A model generated the notes under the pieces. The model saw only the letters and a program-made list of their open reading frames with translations. It was not told where the DNA came from and did not search any database. Source: Photobacterium chitinilyticum (GTDB lineage: Bacteria > Pseudomonadota > Gammaproteobacteria > Enterobacterales > Vibrionaceae). From it: 64,000 nt of DNA. The DNA is taken from positions 62,001 through 126,000 of the forward strand of contig NZ_RJLM01000007.1 in the NCBI RefSeq assembly GCF_004104355.1, read 5' to 3'. Of the stretch, positions 53,753 to 64,000 are shown piece by piece. Position 1 is the first letter of the stretch, and each line of letters starts with the position of its first letter. The position numbers and the translations under genes were made by a program.

Positions 53753-54472
53753 ATGCAGGAAAATTACAAGATTCTGGTTGTTGATGATGACATGCGCCTG
53801 CGCGCATTGCTGGAGCGCTACTTGTCGGAACAGGGTTTCCAGGTACGTAGTGTGGCTAATGGTGAGCAGATGGACCGCTTGTTATCCCGTGAGACTTTTC
53901 ATCTGATGGTGCTTGATTTGATGCTGCCGGGTGAAGACGGCCTGTCGATTTGTCGTCGGTTACGCAATGCCAATAATATGCTGCCAATCCTGATGTTGAC
54001 TGCCAAAGGTGATGAAGTTGACCGTATTGTCGGCCTTGAGGTGGGGGCTGATGATTATCTGCCGAAACCTTTTAATCCGCGTGAGTTGCTGGCCCGGATC
54101 CGTGCCGTGCTGCGTCGCCAGACCATAGAAGCGCCTGGCGCACCGAGTATCGATAGCAAAATTATCGAGTTCGGCGATTTCCGATTAAATCTGGGCACCC
54201 GTGAGATGTTCCGTGGCGAAGAAGCAATGCCGCTGACCTCCGGGGAGTTTGCGGTGCTCAAAGCCTTGGTGACCAATGCGCGCGAACCGATGTCCCGTGA
54301 TAAGCTGATGAACATGGCACGTGGTCGTGAATATTCGGCCATGGAGCGTTCGATTGATGTGCAGATTTCCCGTTTGCGCAGGATGGTAGAAGAAGATCCG
54401 AGCCGCCCTCGTTATATCCAGACGGTGTGGGGGTTAGGTTACGTCTTCGTGCCCGATGGCAGTGATGCCTAA
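53753..54472 (+). CDS. ompR: OmpR, osmotic response regulator
   Basis: The 239-residue regulator has a receiver domain with acidic pocket D11-D12, phospho-acceptor D55 in [12 protein letters not shown] and the conserved lysine in LTAKGDE. A winged-helix DNA-binding domain ([14 protein letters not shown], then [18 protein letters not shown]) follows. With EnvZ it adjusts porin genes and other surface functions. EnvZ begins 11 bases downstream. Confidence 0.97.
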   Translation: MQENYKILVVDDDMRLRALLERYLSEQGFQVRSVANGEQMDRLLSRETFHLMVLDLMLPGEDGLSICRRLRNANNMLPILMLTAKGDEVDRIVGLEVGADDYLPKPFNPRELLARIRAVLRRQTIEAPGAPSIDSKIIEFGDFRLNLGTREMFRGEEAMPLTSGEFAVLKALVTNAREPMSRDKLMNMARGREYSAMERSIDVQISRLRRMVEEDPSRPRYIQTVWGLGYVFVPDGSDA

Positions 54473-54483
54473 GTGAGATAACG

Positions 54484-55821
54484 ATGATGCGGATGTCACC
54501 GCGCAGCACATTTACCCGTACACTTATTCTTCTGGCTGGCTTGCTAATTGCCAGCCAGATTTTTTCGTATTTGGCGGTACTCAATTACGCTCTGTTGCCC
54601 AGTCTGCAGCAGTTCAATCGTATTCTGGCCTATGAAGTTCGGCTAATGCTCGAAGATGATGTCGAGCTGGCTGACGGCAATACCTTTCACATCGATCCCC
54701 CGGTGCGTCGCCAGTTGCTGGAGCAGCTGGGCGTCACGCTGCACTTCGAAGACAGCCCTGAGCTCAAGGAATATCAGCAAGCTACCAAGATAGAGTATCT
54801 CAGCGAGGAGATGAGCCGTGAGCTCGGCGCACCGACCGAAGTGCGGTTGGTACTCGGTGCTGAGAGTTATGTTTTGTGGATGCAGTGTGATGCGATGCCG
54901 GGTTACTTTATGCGGATCCCGTTGTCGGAACTGCAGGAAGAGGATTTCTCGCCTCTGTTTCATTACAGCCTGATCATTGCCTTTATGGTGATTGCCGGAG
55001 GCTGGCTCTTTATTCGGATCCAGAATCGGCCGCTGGTGGCGCTGGAGCAGGCGGCACTGCAGGTGGCCCGTGGTGAAACCCCGCCGCACTTGCCGGAAAA
55101 AGGAGCATCGGAAATTCGGGCCGTGACCAAGTCGTTTAACCGGATGTCCGAAGGAATTAAACAGCTGGAAGATGACCGTGCGTTGCTGCTGGCCGGAGTG
55201 AGCCATGACTTGCGCACTCCGCTGACCCGGATCCGTCTGGCAACTGAAATGATGTCGCCGGAAGACGGTTATCTGGCCGAGAGCATGATTAAGGATACCG
55301 AGGAATGTAACGAGATCATCAGCCAGTTTATGGACTATCTGAAGTCGACCAAGCAGCTGGAAGAAGAAGATCTTGATTTGAATATCTTGTTGCAGGAAGT
55401 GGCTGAAGCCGAAGGGGGCTACGAGCGTGAGATTGAACTCGAGCTTGGTGATATTCCCGGTATCGTCCGTGCCAATGCGGTTGCGATCAAGCGTTCGGTA
55501 GCCAACCTGGTCGTGAACGCGATCCGCTATGGCAATGGCTGGGTGAAGATATCCAGTGGCGTGACTGCTGATCGCAAAACCGTGTGGTTCTGTGTCGAGG
55601 ATGATGGCCCCGGAATTGAACCGGATCAGGTGGCCAAGATGTTTCAGCCGCTGACCCGGGGTGACTCGGCACGTGGCAGTGAGGCTGAAGGGACCGGCCT
55701 CGGTCTGGCGATCGTGAAGCGGATCATTGACCAGCACGATGGCGCGATTCAGGTGACCAACCGTAGTGCCGGCGGTCTGAAGGTGCAGGTTAGCTTGTCG
55801 CTGGTAGCGAACAAGAAGTAG
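54484..55821 (+). CDS. envZ: EnvZ, osmosensor histidine kinase
   Basis: The 445-residue inner-membrane kinase has a first helix at about 13-35, a periplasmic segment, a second helix at about 160-180 and a HAMP domain ([16 protein letters not shown]). The dimerisation and phosphotransfer H-box [13 protein letters not shown] carries H241. The ATP-binding domain has N-, G1- and G2-box motifs ([30 protein letters not shown]). Operon partner of ompR. Confidence 0.97.
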   Translation: MMRMSPRSTFTRTLILLAGLLIASQIFSYLAVLNYALLPSLQQFNRILAYEVRLMLEDDVELADGNTFHIDPPVRRQLLEQLGVTLHFEDSPELKEYQQATKIEYLSEEMSRELGAPTEVRLVLGAESYVLWMQCDAMPGYFMRIPLSELQEEDFSPLFHYSLIIAFMVIAGGWLFIRIQNRPLVALEQAALQVARGETPPHLPEKGASEIRAVTKSFNRMSEGIKQLEDDRALLLAGVSHDLRTPLTRIRLATEMMSPEDGYLAESMIKDTEECNEIISQFMDYLKSTKQLEEEDLDLNILLQEVAEAEGGYEREIELELGDIPGIVRANAVAIKRSVANLVVNAIRYGNGWVKISSGVTADRKTVWFCVEDDGPGIEPDQVAKMFQPLTRGDSARGSEAEGTGLGLAIVKRIIDQHDGAIQVTNRSAGGLKVQVSLSLVANKK

Positions 55822-55874
55822 TACATCGTAGCTGCGAGTTTCTATAACCTCGGTTTTTAGAGGAAAAGCAAAAC

Positions 55875-55904
55875 AAAAGCGAGAGCCTTGGCTCTCGCTT
55901 TTTT
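55875..55904 (+). terminator. Terminator of ompR-envZ
   Basis: The stem GCGAGAGCC/GGCTCTCGC with a TT spacer and T6 tail is identical in sequence to the terminator at 17686-17716. It may also end the convergent permease transcript. Confidence 0.93.
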
Positions 55905-55944
55905 GATTTTGCCTGTCGTCATGCTGTTAACGGCATTGCCCGCG

Positions 55945-57315
55945 TTATTTGTTCTCTTCGGGTAACACCAGATTCAGTATAATCGCAGTGATACCGCCTG
56001 CCGCCATACCCGAAGACAAGATGCTTTTAATCCATTCCGGCATGAACTGGAGGATTTCCGGTTTCTGGGCAATCCCCAATCCCATTGAGAATGACAGCGC
56101 CATGATCAGAATGGCACGGCGGTCGAGCTCGCAGCGGGAAATAATACGCACACCCGATGCGGCAATGGTGCCGAACATCACGATGGTTGCGCCGCCCAAA
56201 ACCGGTTCCGGGATCAGTTGGACCAGATTCGCGACGCCCGGGAACAGGCCGAGCAGGACCAGCATTCCGGCAACGAAGTAGCCGATATAGCGGCTGGCAA
56301 CACCGGTGAGCTGGATGATGCCGTTATTCTGGCTGAAGGTTGAGTTGGGAAAACTGTTCAATACCGAGGCCAGTGCCGAGTTGATACCGTCAGCCAGGAC
56401 TCCGCCTTTAATGCGCTTCATGTAAACCGGACCGGCAACAGGTTGCTCTGAGGTCTCCGAGGTCGCGGTAATATCACCGATAGCTTCCAGCGAGGTAATG
56501 GCAAAGACAATCACCAGCGGGATCAGCAGCGACCAGTCAAAGCCGAGGCCGTATTGCATTGGCAGCGGGATGGCAATCAGCTCCGTCTCAGCAGCCCGTG
56601 ATGTATCGAGCATACCGTTCAGCCAGGCCAGCAAAGTTCCTGCCGCCATTGCGATAACAATAGATGAGACGCGCAGGTACGGATTCTTCACCCGGTTTAG
56701 CAGTACGATTAGGCCAAGTACGGTACCGGCCAGCATCAGGTTGTCCAGGCTGCCGAAGCTACCGTTTTCAATCGCGGCATAGCCGCCGCCCATTGATGTC
56801 AGGCCAATCTGGATCAGAGTCAGGCCTATCAGGGTAACCACAATACCGGAGACCAGCGGAGTGATAACACGCTGGGCATGCTGGAGGACGCGGGAGATAA
56901 AGACCTCGGTCAGCGAGGCGACTAAGATTGTACCGAAAATGGCAGCCATCATGGTGGGGAGATCTGCACCGCCCGCTTTTAGCGACAGGCCGGCACCAAT
57001 GATCGGACCGAGAAAGTTAAAGCTGGTTCCTTGAATTGAGAGCAATCCAGAGCCGACAGGACCAAAGGTACGGATCTGGATAAACGAGGCCAGCCCCGAG
57101 GCAAACAGAGACATGCTGACGATGGTATTGGTATCGCTGGCTGGAACGCCAAGTGCCTGGCAGATGATCAGCGAGGGGGTGATCACTGCAACAAACATCG
57201 CCAATAAATGCTGGGTAGCAGCAAACAGGGTTTGCGGCAGTGGCGGTCTATCTTCCAAACGATAGATCAGATCAGAATTTCGCGGTGTTTCGATATCGCT
57301 ATGCGGGCGGGTCAT
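55945..57315 (-). CDS. xanP: NCS2 xanthine/uric-acid permease
   Basis: The 456-residue membrane protein has about 14 hydrophobic segments and the nucleobase:cation symporter 2 motifs [17 protein letters not shown] and [19 protein letters not shown], with the [19 protein letters not shown] helix. The first of these with its QGTSF stretch is typical of XanP and UacT, which take up xanthine or uric acid with protons. The neighbour relation with recG is also found in E. coli. A PurR-like site lies 172 bases upstream. Confidence 0.85.
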   Translation of the reverse strand: MTRPHSDIETPRNSDLIYRLEDRPPLPQTLFAATQHLLAMFVAVITPSLIICQALGVPASDTNTIVSMSLFASGLASFIQIRTFGPVGSGLLSIQGTSFNFLGPIIGAGLSLKAGGADLPTMMAAIFGTILVASLTEVFISRVLQHAQRVITPLVSGIVVTLIGLTLIQIGLTSMGGGYAAIENGSFGSLDNLMLAGTVLGLIVLLNRVKNPYLRVSSIVIAMAAGTLLAWLNGMLDTSRAAETELIAIPLPMQYGLGFDWSLLIPLVIVFAITSLEAIGDITATSETSEQPVAGPVYMKRIKGGVLADGINSALASVLNSFPNSTFSQNNGIIQLTGVASRYIGYFVAGMLVLLGLFPGVANLVQLIPEPVLGGATIVMFGTIAASGVRIISRCELDRRAILIMALSFSMGLGIAQKPEILQFMPEWIKSILSSGMAAGGITAIILNLVLPEENK

Positions 57316-57486
57316 GGCCGTCTTATTCCTTGGGCTTACTTCTGTTTCCCTTTCTGGTGCGCTGAATGGGCACCGTCGCGTGAAAGCTGGATAGTTCTGT
57401 GATTGCTGTTACTCAGATCCAAGCCGACACCGGGAGAAGTGAAAGTGGGTGAAATTTGTGCGCTATTTTAATTATCTTTCTGTAAA

Positions 57487-57502
57487 TAGCAAACGATTGC
57501 GC
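57487..57502. promoter_or_regulatory. PurR-like operator upstream of the permease
   Basis: TAGCAAACGATTGCGC matches the PurR consensus ACGCAAACGTTTGCGT at 12 of 16 positions, including the central CAAACG-TTGCG pattern. A purine-repressed promoter for a purine permease is sensible, but the distance to the gene is long. Confidence 0.6.
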
Positions 57503-57692
57503 TATTTGGTTAAGATTATTTTTGCTTGAGTAGGGAATAGAGGTTAGATGGGTGAAAACGAAAGGAATGTGCCAGAAGCACTATTATTCCTTGGCTGCCT
57601 AGATCACAGTAAAAAATTATGTTGTCAGCGAAGCGATTGCGTTCAGTCAGAAAGGTAGGCATTTACCTTTCCTGACTGAATTGTCGAAGTGG
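57503..57692. other. Gap between the permease promoter region and recG, with a long hairpin
   Basis: No gene is seen from 57316 to 57692. Near the recG end, TTCAGTCAG-AAAGGTA (57642-57657) and TACCTTT-C-CTGACTGAA (57664-57680) form a 16-bp stem with one bulged C. It lies 13 bases after the recG stop on the minus strand but lacks a T-run, so it is a likely transcript end or stability element. Confidence 0.6.
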
Positions 57693-59774
57693 TTATGCGT
57701 TTGAGTAGTTCTCGCGCTGTCCCAGCCAGCGGTCAATGATCGCCTTGGCGTTGTCCGGGTAACGGTCGTGGACATAGCGGGCCATTTTTTGCACCTGAGG
57801 GATCAGGTGCTGGTCACGAACCAGATCGGCGACTTTGAATTCGGCAATACCGGTCTGCTTGGTTCCCAGCAGTTCTCCCGGCCCGCGAATTTCCAGATCG
57901 CGTTGGGCAATCACAAATCCGTCGCTGCTCTCACGCAGTACGCCGAGGCGTTTTTGGGCAGTCTTAGAGAGCGGCGCATGGTAGAGCAGGACACAATGGC
58001 TGGCAATATTTCCCCGGCCAACCCGCCCGCGCAGCTGGTGTAGCTGTGCCAGGCCAAGACGCTCGGGATTTTCAATGATCATCAGGCTGGCATTGGGAAC
58101 ATCAACCCCGACTTCAATTACGGTGGTGGCAACCAGCAGGTGCAGCTCGCCGTCTTTGAAGCGTTTCATTACCGCTTGTTTTTCGGCCGGTTTCATTCGG
58201 CCGTGCACGAGTCCGATATTGAGCTCGGGAAGCTGCGCGGTTAGCTCGTCGGCAGTATCGGAAGCGGCTTGGGCCTCAAGGACCTCGGATTCGTCTATCA
58301 GGGTGCAGACCCAATATGCCTGTCTGCCTTCGCTGAGGCAGGCGCGGCGGATCCGTTCGATAATTTCGGCTCGGCGGGAGTCGGGCAGTGCCACGGTCTG
58401 GATCGGGGTTCTACCCGGTGGTAGTTCATCGATAACTGAGGTTTCGAGATCGGCATAAGCCGTCATTGCCAGCGTACGCGGGATCGGGGTGGCCGTCATG
58501 ATAAGCTGGTGTGGGTAGCGGCCCTCATTGGCCCCTTTTTCGCGCAGTTCCAGACGTTGGTGGACGCCAAACCGATGTTGCTCATCAATGATGACCAGCG
58601 CCAGATTATCAAACACCACTTGCTCCTGAAAAAGAGCATGGGTGCCGACCACCATTTTTGCTTCACCGCTTTCAATGCGCGCCAACTCCGTGTTCCGGGC
58701 CTTGCCCTTGAGTTTGCCGGCCAGCCAACCGACCTGGATATCCATCGGGTTGAGCCAGTTGGCAAAGTTAATGGCGTGTTGTTCGGCCAGCAGTTCGGTC
58801 GGTGCCATCAATGCAACCTGGTAGCCGTGCTCAATCGCCCGCAGGGCCGCAAGAGCTGCAACCAGGGTCTTGCCCGAGCCGACATCCCCCTGCACCAGTC
58901 TCATCATCGGATGTGATTTGGCAAGATCGGTTTCGATATCGGTTACCACCCGCTGCTGGGCCCCGGTCGGGCTAAATGGCAGGCTATCGAGAAGCTTTTT
59001 TTTCAACGTATCGCAGGCAGGCAGCGACCAGGCATCATGCTGCTGGCTCTTGCTGCGCACTGCCAGCATCGACAGGTTCTGTGCCAGCAGCTCTTCGAGG
59101 ATCAGCCGGTGCTGGGCCGGATGTTTGCCTTCTTCAAGCTGGTCGAGGGAGACATCCGGTGTCGGGCGGTGCATGATATGCAGTGCCTGTGCTAGCGTCA
59201 TCTGGCGATCGTACAGTCCGTCAGGCAACAGCTCACTGACTGCTGCCTTGTCGAGCAGGTTTAGGGCCTGATCGGTCAGGTTACGCAAGGTTAGCTGGCG
59301 GAGGCCGTCGGTCGTGGGGTAGACCGGCGTGAGTGTTTCCTCGACGCTGAGTTCGGTGGGTTCGGAAAAGACTTTGTAATCCGGATGAATAATTTCCAGC
59401 CCGAACTTGCCGCGTTTTAGCTCGCCATAGGCTTTTACCTGCTTGCCTTCACTGAGACTATTTTTCATCGCCGCATTGAAGTTGAAAAAACGCAGGGTGG
59501 CCGAGCCGCTGTTATCGCTGATCTTTACCGTCAGCATCCGCCGTTTGCCAAAGCTGATACTGCTATTTAGCACTTCCCCCTGAATGGTCAGGTGCTGGCC
59601 GGGCATGGCATTGGCTATCGGCCAGATCCGGGTACGGTCTTCATAGCGGAGCGGAAGATGAAAAAGCAGATCCTGAACAGTGCTCAGGCCTATTTTCTCC
59701 AGCTTTTCTGCCATTTTTGCACCAACCCCGGCTAGTTCGGTCAGGGCTATGGTATCAAGTAGTTTTCCGCTCAT
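57693..59774 (-). CDS. recG: ATP-dependent DNA helicase RecG
   Basis: The 693-residue helicase has an N-terminal wedge with an OB fold (LTIQGEVLNSSISFGKRR), then Walker A GDVGSGKT, DEQH Walker B, TATPIPRTLAMTAY motif III and QLRGRVGRG motif VI. A C-terminal TRG-type region follows. It remodels stalled forks and Holliday junctions. It is the last gene of the gmk-rpoZ-spoT-trmH-recG string. Confidence 0.97.
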   Translation of the reverse strand: MSGKLLDTIALTELAGVGAKMAEKLEKIGLSTVQDLLFHLPLRYEDRTRIWPIANAMPGQHLTIQGEVLNSSISFGKRRMLTVKISDNSGSATLRFFNFNAAMKNSLSEGKQVKAYGELKRGKFGLEIIHPDYKVFSEPTELSVEETLTPVYPTTDGLRQLTLRNLTDQALNLLDKAAVSELLPDGLYDRQMTLAQALHIMHRPTPDVSLDQLEEGKHPAQHRLILEELLAQNLSMLAVRSKSQQHDAWSLPACDTLKKKLLDSLPFSPTGAQQRVVTDIETDLAKSHPMMRLVQGDVGSGKTLVAALAALRAIEHGYQVALMAPTELLAEQHAINFANWLNPMDIQVGWLAGKLKGKARNTELARIESGEAKMVVGTHALFQEQVVFDNLALVIIDEQHRFGVHQRLELREKGANEGRYPHQLIMTATPIPRTLAMTAYADLETSVIDELPPGRTPIQTVALPDSRRAEIIERIRRACLSEGRQAYWVCTLIDESEVLEAQAASDTADELTAQLPELNIGLVHGRMKPAEKQAVMKRFKDGELHLLVATTVIEVGVDVPNASLMIIENPERLGLAQLHQLRGRVGRGNIASHCVLLYHAPLSKTAQKRLGVLRESSDGFVIAQRDLEIRGPGELLGTKQTGIAEFKVADLVRDQHLIPQVQKMARYVHDRYPDNAKAIIDRWLGQRENYSNA

Positions 59775-59791
59775 CGCTATTCCTGATTGTG

Positions 59792-60502
59792 CTATTTCTT
59801 AGGTTTCTTTTTCGGTTCTGTCGCCTGCATGATGCTCCACCACTCATTATCTGCGGCGATTTGCCCCTGCTCGTCCAGCGGTGGGTACGGTAGTCCTTTG
59901 CGGCGGGCGACTTTAGCCAGTACCGGGTGGCCGCGTTCAAACAAGATACGGTGAACAACCTCGTCAGACAGCTGGGTTTTTTCCAGGTCGTACATCCCCG
60001 CAATCTGGCGCTGACGCTGGGCCTCGTACAAAATAAGGGCGCTGGCAACCGAGACATTCAACGACTGTACCATACCTACCATCGGAATGATGATGTCCTG
60101 ATCGGCCAGGGCAAGGGCTTCAGGTGTGATCCCATTTTTTTCCCCGCCAAGGATAATGGCAGTGGGCTTGGTGTAATCCACATCACGAAAATCAATCGCG
60201 CTGTCTGATAGGTTGGTTGCCAGTACCTGCATGCCTTGCTCTTTCAGGGCATTGACGGCATTGACCATGTTGTCATGGGTTTCGAGCTCGACCCAGTTAC
60301 GGGCGCCCGCTGAGGTATGGCTCAGTACGCGCATGCCGTCTTTTGGCCAGACGGCATGGACTTTGTGTACGCCGACCGCATCGGCAGTACGGATAATCGC
60401 GGAGACATTATTGGGTTTATGCACTTCTTCCATGCATACCGTCAGATCTGGCTGGCGAGTGGCCAGGACAGATTGAATACGTTGAAAACGATCGGGAGTC
60501 AT
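59792..60502 (-). CDS. trmH: tRNA (guanosine-18 2'-O) methyltransferase
   Basis: The 236-residue SPOUT enzyme has the knot motifs NNVSAIIRTADAVG, PTAIILGGEKNGITPEAL and IPMVGMVQSLNVSVASALILYEA, with a lysine-rich end. It methylates the ribose of G18 in tRNA. The order spoT-trmH-recG is as in E. coli. RecG starts 17 bases after its stop. Confidence 0.95.
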   Translation of the reverse strand: MTPDRFQRIQSVLATRQPDLTVCMEEVHKPNNVSAIIRTADAVGVHKVHAVWPKDGMRVLSHTSAGARNWVELETHDNMVNAVNALKEQGMQVLATNLSDSAIDFRDVDYTKPTAIILGGEKNGITPEALALADQDIIIPMVGMVQSLNVSVASALILYEAQRQRQIAGMYDLEKTQLSDEVVHRILFERGHPVLAKVARRKGLPYPPLDEQGQIAADNEWWSIMQATEPKKKPKK

Positions 60503-60530
60503 AGTGTTCTTTGTCTTTCTTTAATAAAGA

Positions 60531-60552
60531 AAACGCCCGAAAACGGGCGTTT
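60531..60552 (-). terminator. Hairpin between spoT and trmH
   Basis: AAACGCCCG and CGGGCGTTT form a 9-bp stem with a 4-base loop, 49 bases after the spoT stop. The following T-run is short. It may partly terminate the spoT message, so trmH-recG could have its own promoter. Confidence 0.65.
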
Positions 60553-60600
60553 ATGTTCAGTATAGGAAATGCTGGATTGACCAGTCAGCCCTGTTAGCAA

Positions 60601-62703
60601 TTAGTTCTTCTGGCGGGATACGCGGACGACATTCGGCATAACCCGGATGCGGCGCATGATATTGGCCAGATGAATTCGCCCTTTGGTCGTCAGGCGCACC
60701 GTGATGGTATATAGCCTGCCATCTTTTTCTTCGGTGGCCAGCCCCTGGATATTGGAGCCAGTTGCGGCAATGGTATTGGTCAGATCGGCCAATGCGCCCT
60801 GATGGTTCTGCATGTCGACTTTCAGGTTGGTCACGAACTCCTGTTCGAAGTCTTCGCTCCATTCCACCGGCATGTATTTGTCCGGTTCTCTCTGATAGCC
60901 GCGAATGTTGGCGCATTCTTCACGGTGGATCACCAGTCCCTTGCCCGGGCTGACATGGGCCATGATCGGATCACCATTGATTGGGTGGCAGCAGTTGGCA
61001 AAGGTCAGCAAGATACCGTCAGCCCCTTGGATTGGCAGGCGCTGGTCGGTTTTTCTGGCTGTCAGTTCGTCGGCATTGCCCAGAAGGCGCCGTGCAATCA
61101 CCACGCTCATCAATTCACCCAGACCAATATCGGTCAGCAGGTCGTCCATGGTTTCCAGGCGCAAGTCGGCAAGAACCTGATTCAGGTTGTCCGGAATAAT
61201 TTGATCAATACTCAGATCGCCCAGTGCATGGTTGAGCAGGCGGCGGCCAAGAGTGATCGACTCTTCCCTGCGCATGGTTTTCAGCACCTGACGGATTTTG
61301 GTCCGTGCCCGTGATGTCACCACATAGTTGAGCCAGGCAGCATTCGGACGTGCCCCCGGTGCGCTGATGATATCAATGGTTTGGCCGTTTTTCAGCGGTT
61401 TGCTCAGCGGGTAAGGCTGGCGCTCGACCCGTGCCCCGACGCAGGCATTACCGACATCGGTATGTACCGCGTAGGCAAAGTCGACGGCTGTTGCCCCGAC
61501 AGGGAGCTCGACAATCCGGCCCTTTGGCGTGAAGACGTAGATCTCGTCCGGGAACAGATCTGATTTTACGTTTTCGATGAATTCAAATGAGCTGCCGGCG
61601 CTTTGCTGCAGTTCCAGCAGGCTCTGCATCCAGCGCTGGGCTTTGACCTGAGCGGTCGTGCCGCTGCTTTCACCGTCTTTGTATGTCCAGTGTGCCGCCA
61701 CCCCTTTGTCTGCCATCTGATCCATATCTTCGGTACGGATCTGCACTTCGACCGGCACTCCATGGGGGCCGACCAGCGAGGTGTGCAGCGACTGATAGCC
61801 ATTGGCTTTGGGGATGGCGATATAGTCTTTCATCCGGCTCGGGCGGGGTTTGTACAGGTTGTGTACCTGCCCCAGTACGCGATAGCAGGTATCCAGATCC
61901 TTGATCAGTACGCGGAAGGCGTAGATGTCCATGATCGAATGAAAACGCTGCTCCTTGTTCTTCATCTTGTTGTAGATGGAGTACAGGTTTTTCTCGCGGC
62001 CCAATACTTTGCCTTCAATCCCCGCATCCTCGAGACGTCCCTCGATTTCGGCGTGGATCTTATTAATCATTTCTTTTCGGTTGCCGCGTGCAGAAGCCAC
62101 CACTTCTTTCAGTACCCGATAGCGGTTAGGGTACAGCGCTTCAAAGCCCAGCTCTTCAAGCTCGGTTTTGATGTTGTGGATACCTAGGCGGTGGGCTAAC
62201 GGAGAGAAAATCTCCAATGTCTCGCGGGCAATACGGCGGCGTTTGTCCGGACGCAGGGCGCCCAAGGTACGCATATTGTGCGTACGGTCAGCCAGCTTGA
62301 TCAGAATGACACGGATATCATGGGCCATGGCCATGATCATCTTGCGGAAGTTCTCGGCTTGCGCTTCTTTGCGATCGCGGAACTTCAGTTTATCCAGCTT
62401 CGATACCCCGTCGACCAGCTCGGCTACCGTAGAGCCGAAACGGCTGGCGAGATCGTCTTTGGTGACCTCGGTATCTTCGATAACGTCGTGGAGCAGAGCT
62501 GCCATTAGCGTCTCGTAGTCGAGGCGCATTTCCGCAAGGATGCGGGCTACGGCAATCGGGTGGATAATGTATGGTTCGCCGCTTGAGCGGGTTTGCCCCT
62601 CGTGGGCATCTCGCGCAACGAGATACGCCTGCCTGAGCGCCTCAATTTGAGACTCAGGCAGGTATTCGATTGCGACTTCTTTCAGGCTATCAAAAAGATA
62701 CAA
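60601..62703 (-). CDS. spoT: SpoT, bifunctional (p)ppGpp synthase/hydrolase
   Basis: The 700-residue protein has the HD hydrolase domain (AALLHDVIEDTEVTKDDL, KLADRTHNMRTL), the synthetase domain (YSIYNKMKNKEQRFHSIMDIYAFRVL), a TGS domain (EIYVFTPKGRIVELPVG), a zinc-finger-like CCHPINGDPI block and a C-terminal ACT domain. It adjusts alarmone levels to fatty-acid, carbon and iron limitation. It lies in the operon after rpoZ. Confidence 0.97.
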   Translation of the reverse strand: MYLFDSLKEVAIEYLPESQIEALRQAYLVARDAHEGQTRSSGEPYIIHPIAVARILAEMRLDYETLMAALLHDVIEDTEVTKDDLASRFGSTVAELVDGVSKLDKLKFRDRKEAQAENFRKMIMAMAHDIRVILIKLADRTHNMRTLGALRPDKRRRIARETLEIFSPLAHRLGIHNIKTELEELGFEALYPNRYRVLKEVVASARGNRKEMINKIHAEIEGRLEDAGIEGKVLGREKNLYSIYNKMKNKEQRFHSIMDIYAFRVLIKDLDTCYRVLGQVHNLYKPRPSRMKDYIAIPKANGYQSLHTSLVGPHGVPVEVQIRTEDMDQMADKGVAAHWTYKDGESSGTTAQVKAQRWMQSLLELQQSAGSSFEFIENVKSDLFPDEIYVFTPKGRIVELPVGATAVDFAYAVHTDVGNACVGARVERQPYPLSKPLKNGQTIDIISAPGARPNAAWLNYVVTSRARTKIRQVLKTMRREESITLGRRLLNHALGDLSIDQIIPDNLNQVLADLRLETMDDLLTDIGLGELMSVVIARRLLGNADELTARKTDQRLPIQGADGILLTFANCCHPINGDPIMAHVSPGKGLVIHREECANIRGYQREPDKYMPVEWSEDFEQEFVTNLKVDMQNHQGALADLTNTIAATGSNIQGLATEEKDGRLYTITVRLTTKGRIHLANIMRRIRVMPNVVRVSRQKN

Positions 62704-62721
62704 TTCGCCCGGTTCCCTGAA

Positions 62722-62997
62722 TTAACGGTGGTCGCCTGCAATAGCGCTAACAGCTGCTAGCTCTGCTGCTTCTTGCTCTTGAAGTTCCTGACGCTCGCGA
62801 GCATCCAGGATATCTTTAGTGATCAGGCCTTCTTCGATTTCACGAAGTGCGATCACTGTATACTTATCGTTTTCTTCCGGAACCAGTGGATCCTTACCGC
62901 CAGTTTGCATCTGACGAGCGCGGCGTGAAGCAATTTGGATCAGATCGAAACGGTTGCCAATTTTATCAACAGCGTCTTGAACGGTTACGCGTGCCAT
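62722..62997 (-). CDS. rpoZ: RNA polymerase omega subunit
   Basis: The 91-residue protein matches omega: [20 protein letters not shown], then [15 protein letters not shown] and the helix [13 protein letters not shown]. It helps fold and keep the beta-prime subunit and conveys ppGpp binding. It lies between gmk and spoT as in E. coli. Confidence 0.97.
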   Translation of the reverse strand: MARVTVQDAVDKIGNRFDLIQIASRRARQMQTGGKDPLVPEENDKYTVIALREIEEGLITKDILDARERQELQEQEAAELAAVSAIAGDHR

Positions 62998-63047
62998 GGA
63001 GGACTCCAGTGGTTATATATAAAAGAAGGAAAATTGTACAAAAATAC

Positions 63048-63677
<630 letters not shown>

Positions 63678-63833
63678 CTATTTCACTCAGTGATAGAAGG
63701 GCGCGCAGATTATCATGATCTGGGCACAATTGAAATTATCTGATTGCCTGAAAAATCATCTTTTTCAAACGCTATGGCCGTAATCTTAAGCCTAGATGGA
63801 TTTTGGCGTTGTGCCTGTGCGACGAAGGCTATC

Positions 63834-63863
63834 AAAAAAGGCAGTGTTCGCACTGCCTTTTTT
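63834..63863 (-). terminator. Terminator of yicC
   Basis: GGCAGTG and CACTGCC pair with flanking A6 and T6 tracts, 17 bases after the yicC stop on the minus strand. Confidence 0.88.
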
Positions 63864-63879
63864 ATCTCGCGAGTTGTGA

Positions 63880-64000
63880 CTATTCGATGTTCTGGATCTG
63901 CTCGCGCATCTGTTCAATCAAGACTTTCAGTTCAACGGCCGAAGCGGTGATATCGGTGCTGATGGACTTTGAGGCCAGGGTATTCGACTCGCGGTTGAAC
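63880..64000 (-). CDS. yicC: YicC-family protein, C-terminal end only
   Basis: The final 39 residues are inside the window (FNRESNTLASKS, then AVELKVLIEQMREQIQNIE). This is the end of YicC, a conserved ribonuclease-like protein that neighbours gmk in many Proteobacteria. The start is beyond the right edge. Confidence 0.9.
   Translation of the reverse strand, partial: FNRESNTLASKSISTDITASAVELKVLIEQMREQIQNIE

Noticed and set aside
54643-55737. Open frame of 364 codons on the minus strand across envZ
   Set aside because: It mirrors the codon structure of envZ and shows no domain; treated as a shadow.

Overview
The window reads as the chromosome of a marine gammaproteobacterium of the family Vibrionaceae, probably Vibrio or Photobacterium. 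This is inferred from protein similarity and from conserved gene order: plsB beside ubiA and ubiC, bioH-comF-nfuA, tex/greB/ompR-envZ, and gmk-rpoZ-spoT-trmH-recG. The backbone has balanced GC. One block of about 17.7 kb, from 32093 to 49758, is visibly AT-rich and foreign.

Backbone, left arm (1-31746). Glycerol-3-phosphate metabolism (glpR end, glpD) is followed by a FliL-like orphan, ubiquinone genes ubiC-ubiA, plsB, lexA with two SOS boxes, and a Fur-boxed methyltransferase. A complete cytochrome c oxidase and assembly operon comes next (coxB with a fused cytochrome c domain, coxA, cox11, coxC, SURF1, a Sco-like protein, ctaA, ctaB). Then come a 3D-domain protein, nfuA, comF, bioH, two Vibrio-type unknowns and tex. 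A six-gene minus-strand cluster (RidA, aldehyde dehydrogenase, M19 dipeptidase, BCCT transporter and two unknown proteins) with a divergent LysR regulator looks like uptake and breakdown of a betaine-like compound.

The island (32093-49758). It splits the resident greB exactly between codons 47 and 48, with no detectable target duplication. At its left end are three genes matching the gamma-mobile-trio (GMT) organisation: a tyrosine recombinase (GmtY), a very large recombinase with ten tandem 57-residue repeats (GmtZ), and a small partner (GmtX). These are followed 22 bp later by a complete, diverged greB that replaces the broken one. A short gene before gmtY carries a dnaX-like A_AAA_AAG slippery heptamer; a -1 shift there would end it in an ATGA overlap with gmtY. 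An XRE-type repressor gene and a divergent unknown gene share two CTTAG-N5-CTAAG operators, and a third copy lies just in front of the trio. The cargo is defensive: a GIY-YIG/DUF4357 protein, a full type I restriction system (hsdM-hsdS-hsdR), and a DcdV/AvcD-type antiphage nucleotide deaminase preceded by a 54-codon ORF and an RNA hairpin. An 8-bp tandem repeat lies near the right end.

Backbone, right arm (49759-64000). The 5' piece of greB is followed by a chemoreceptor translationally coupled to a secreted GDSL hydrolase, then ompR-envZ, a xanthine/uric-acid permease with a PurR-like site, recG, trmH, spoT, rpoZ, gmk and the end of yicC. No rRNA, tRNA or CRISPR was seen. Every name rests on reading motifs and remembered family features; no database search was run.
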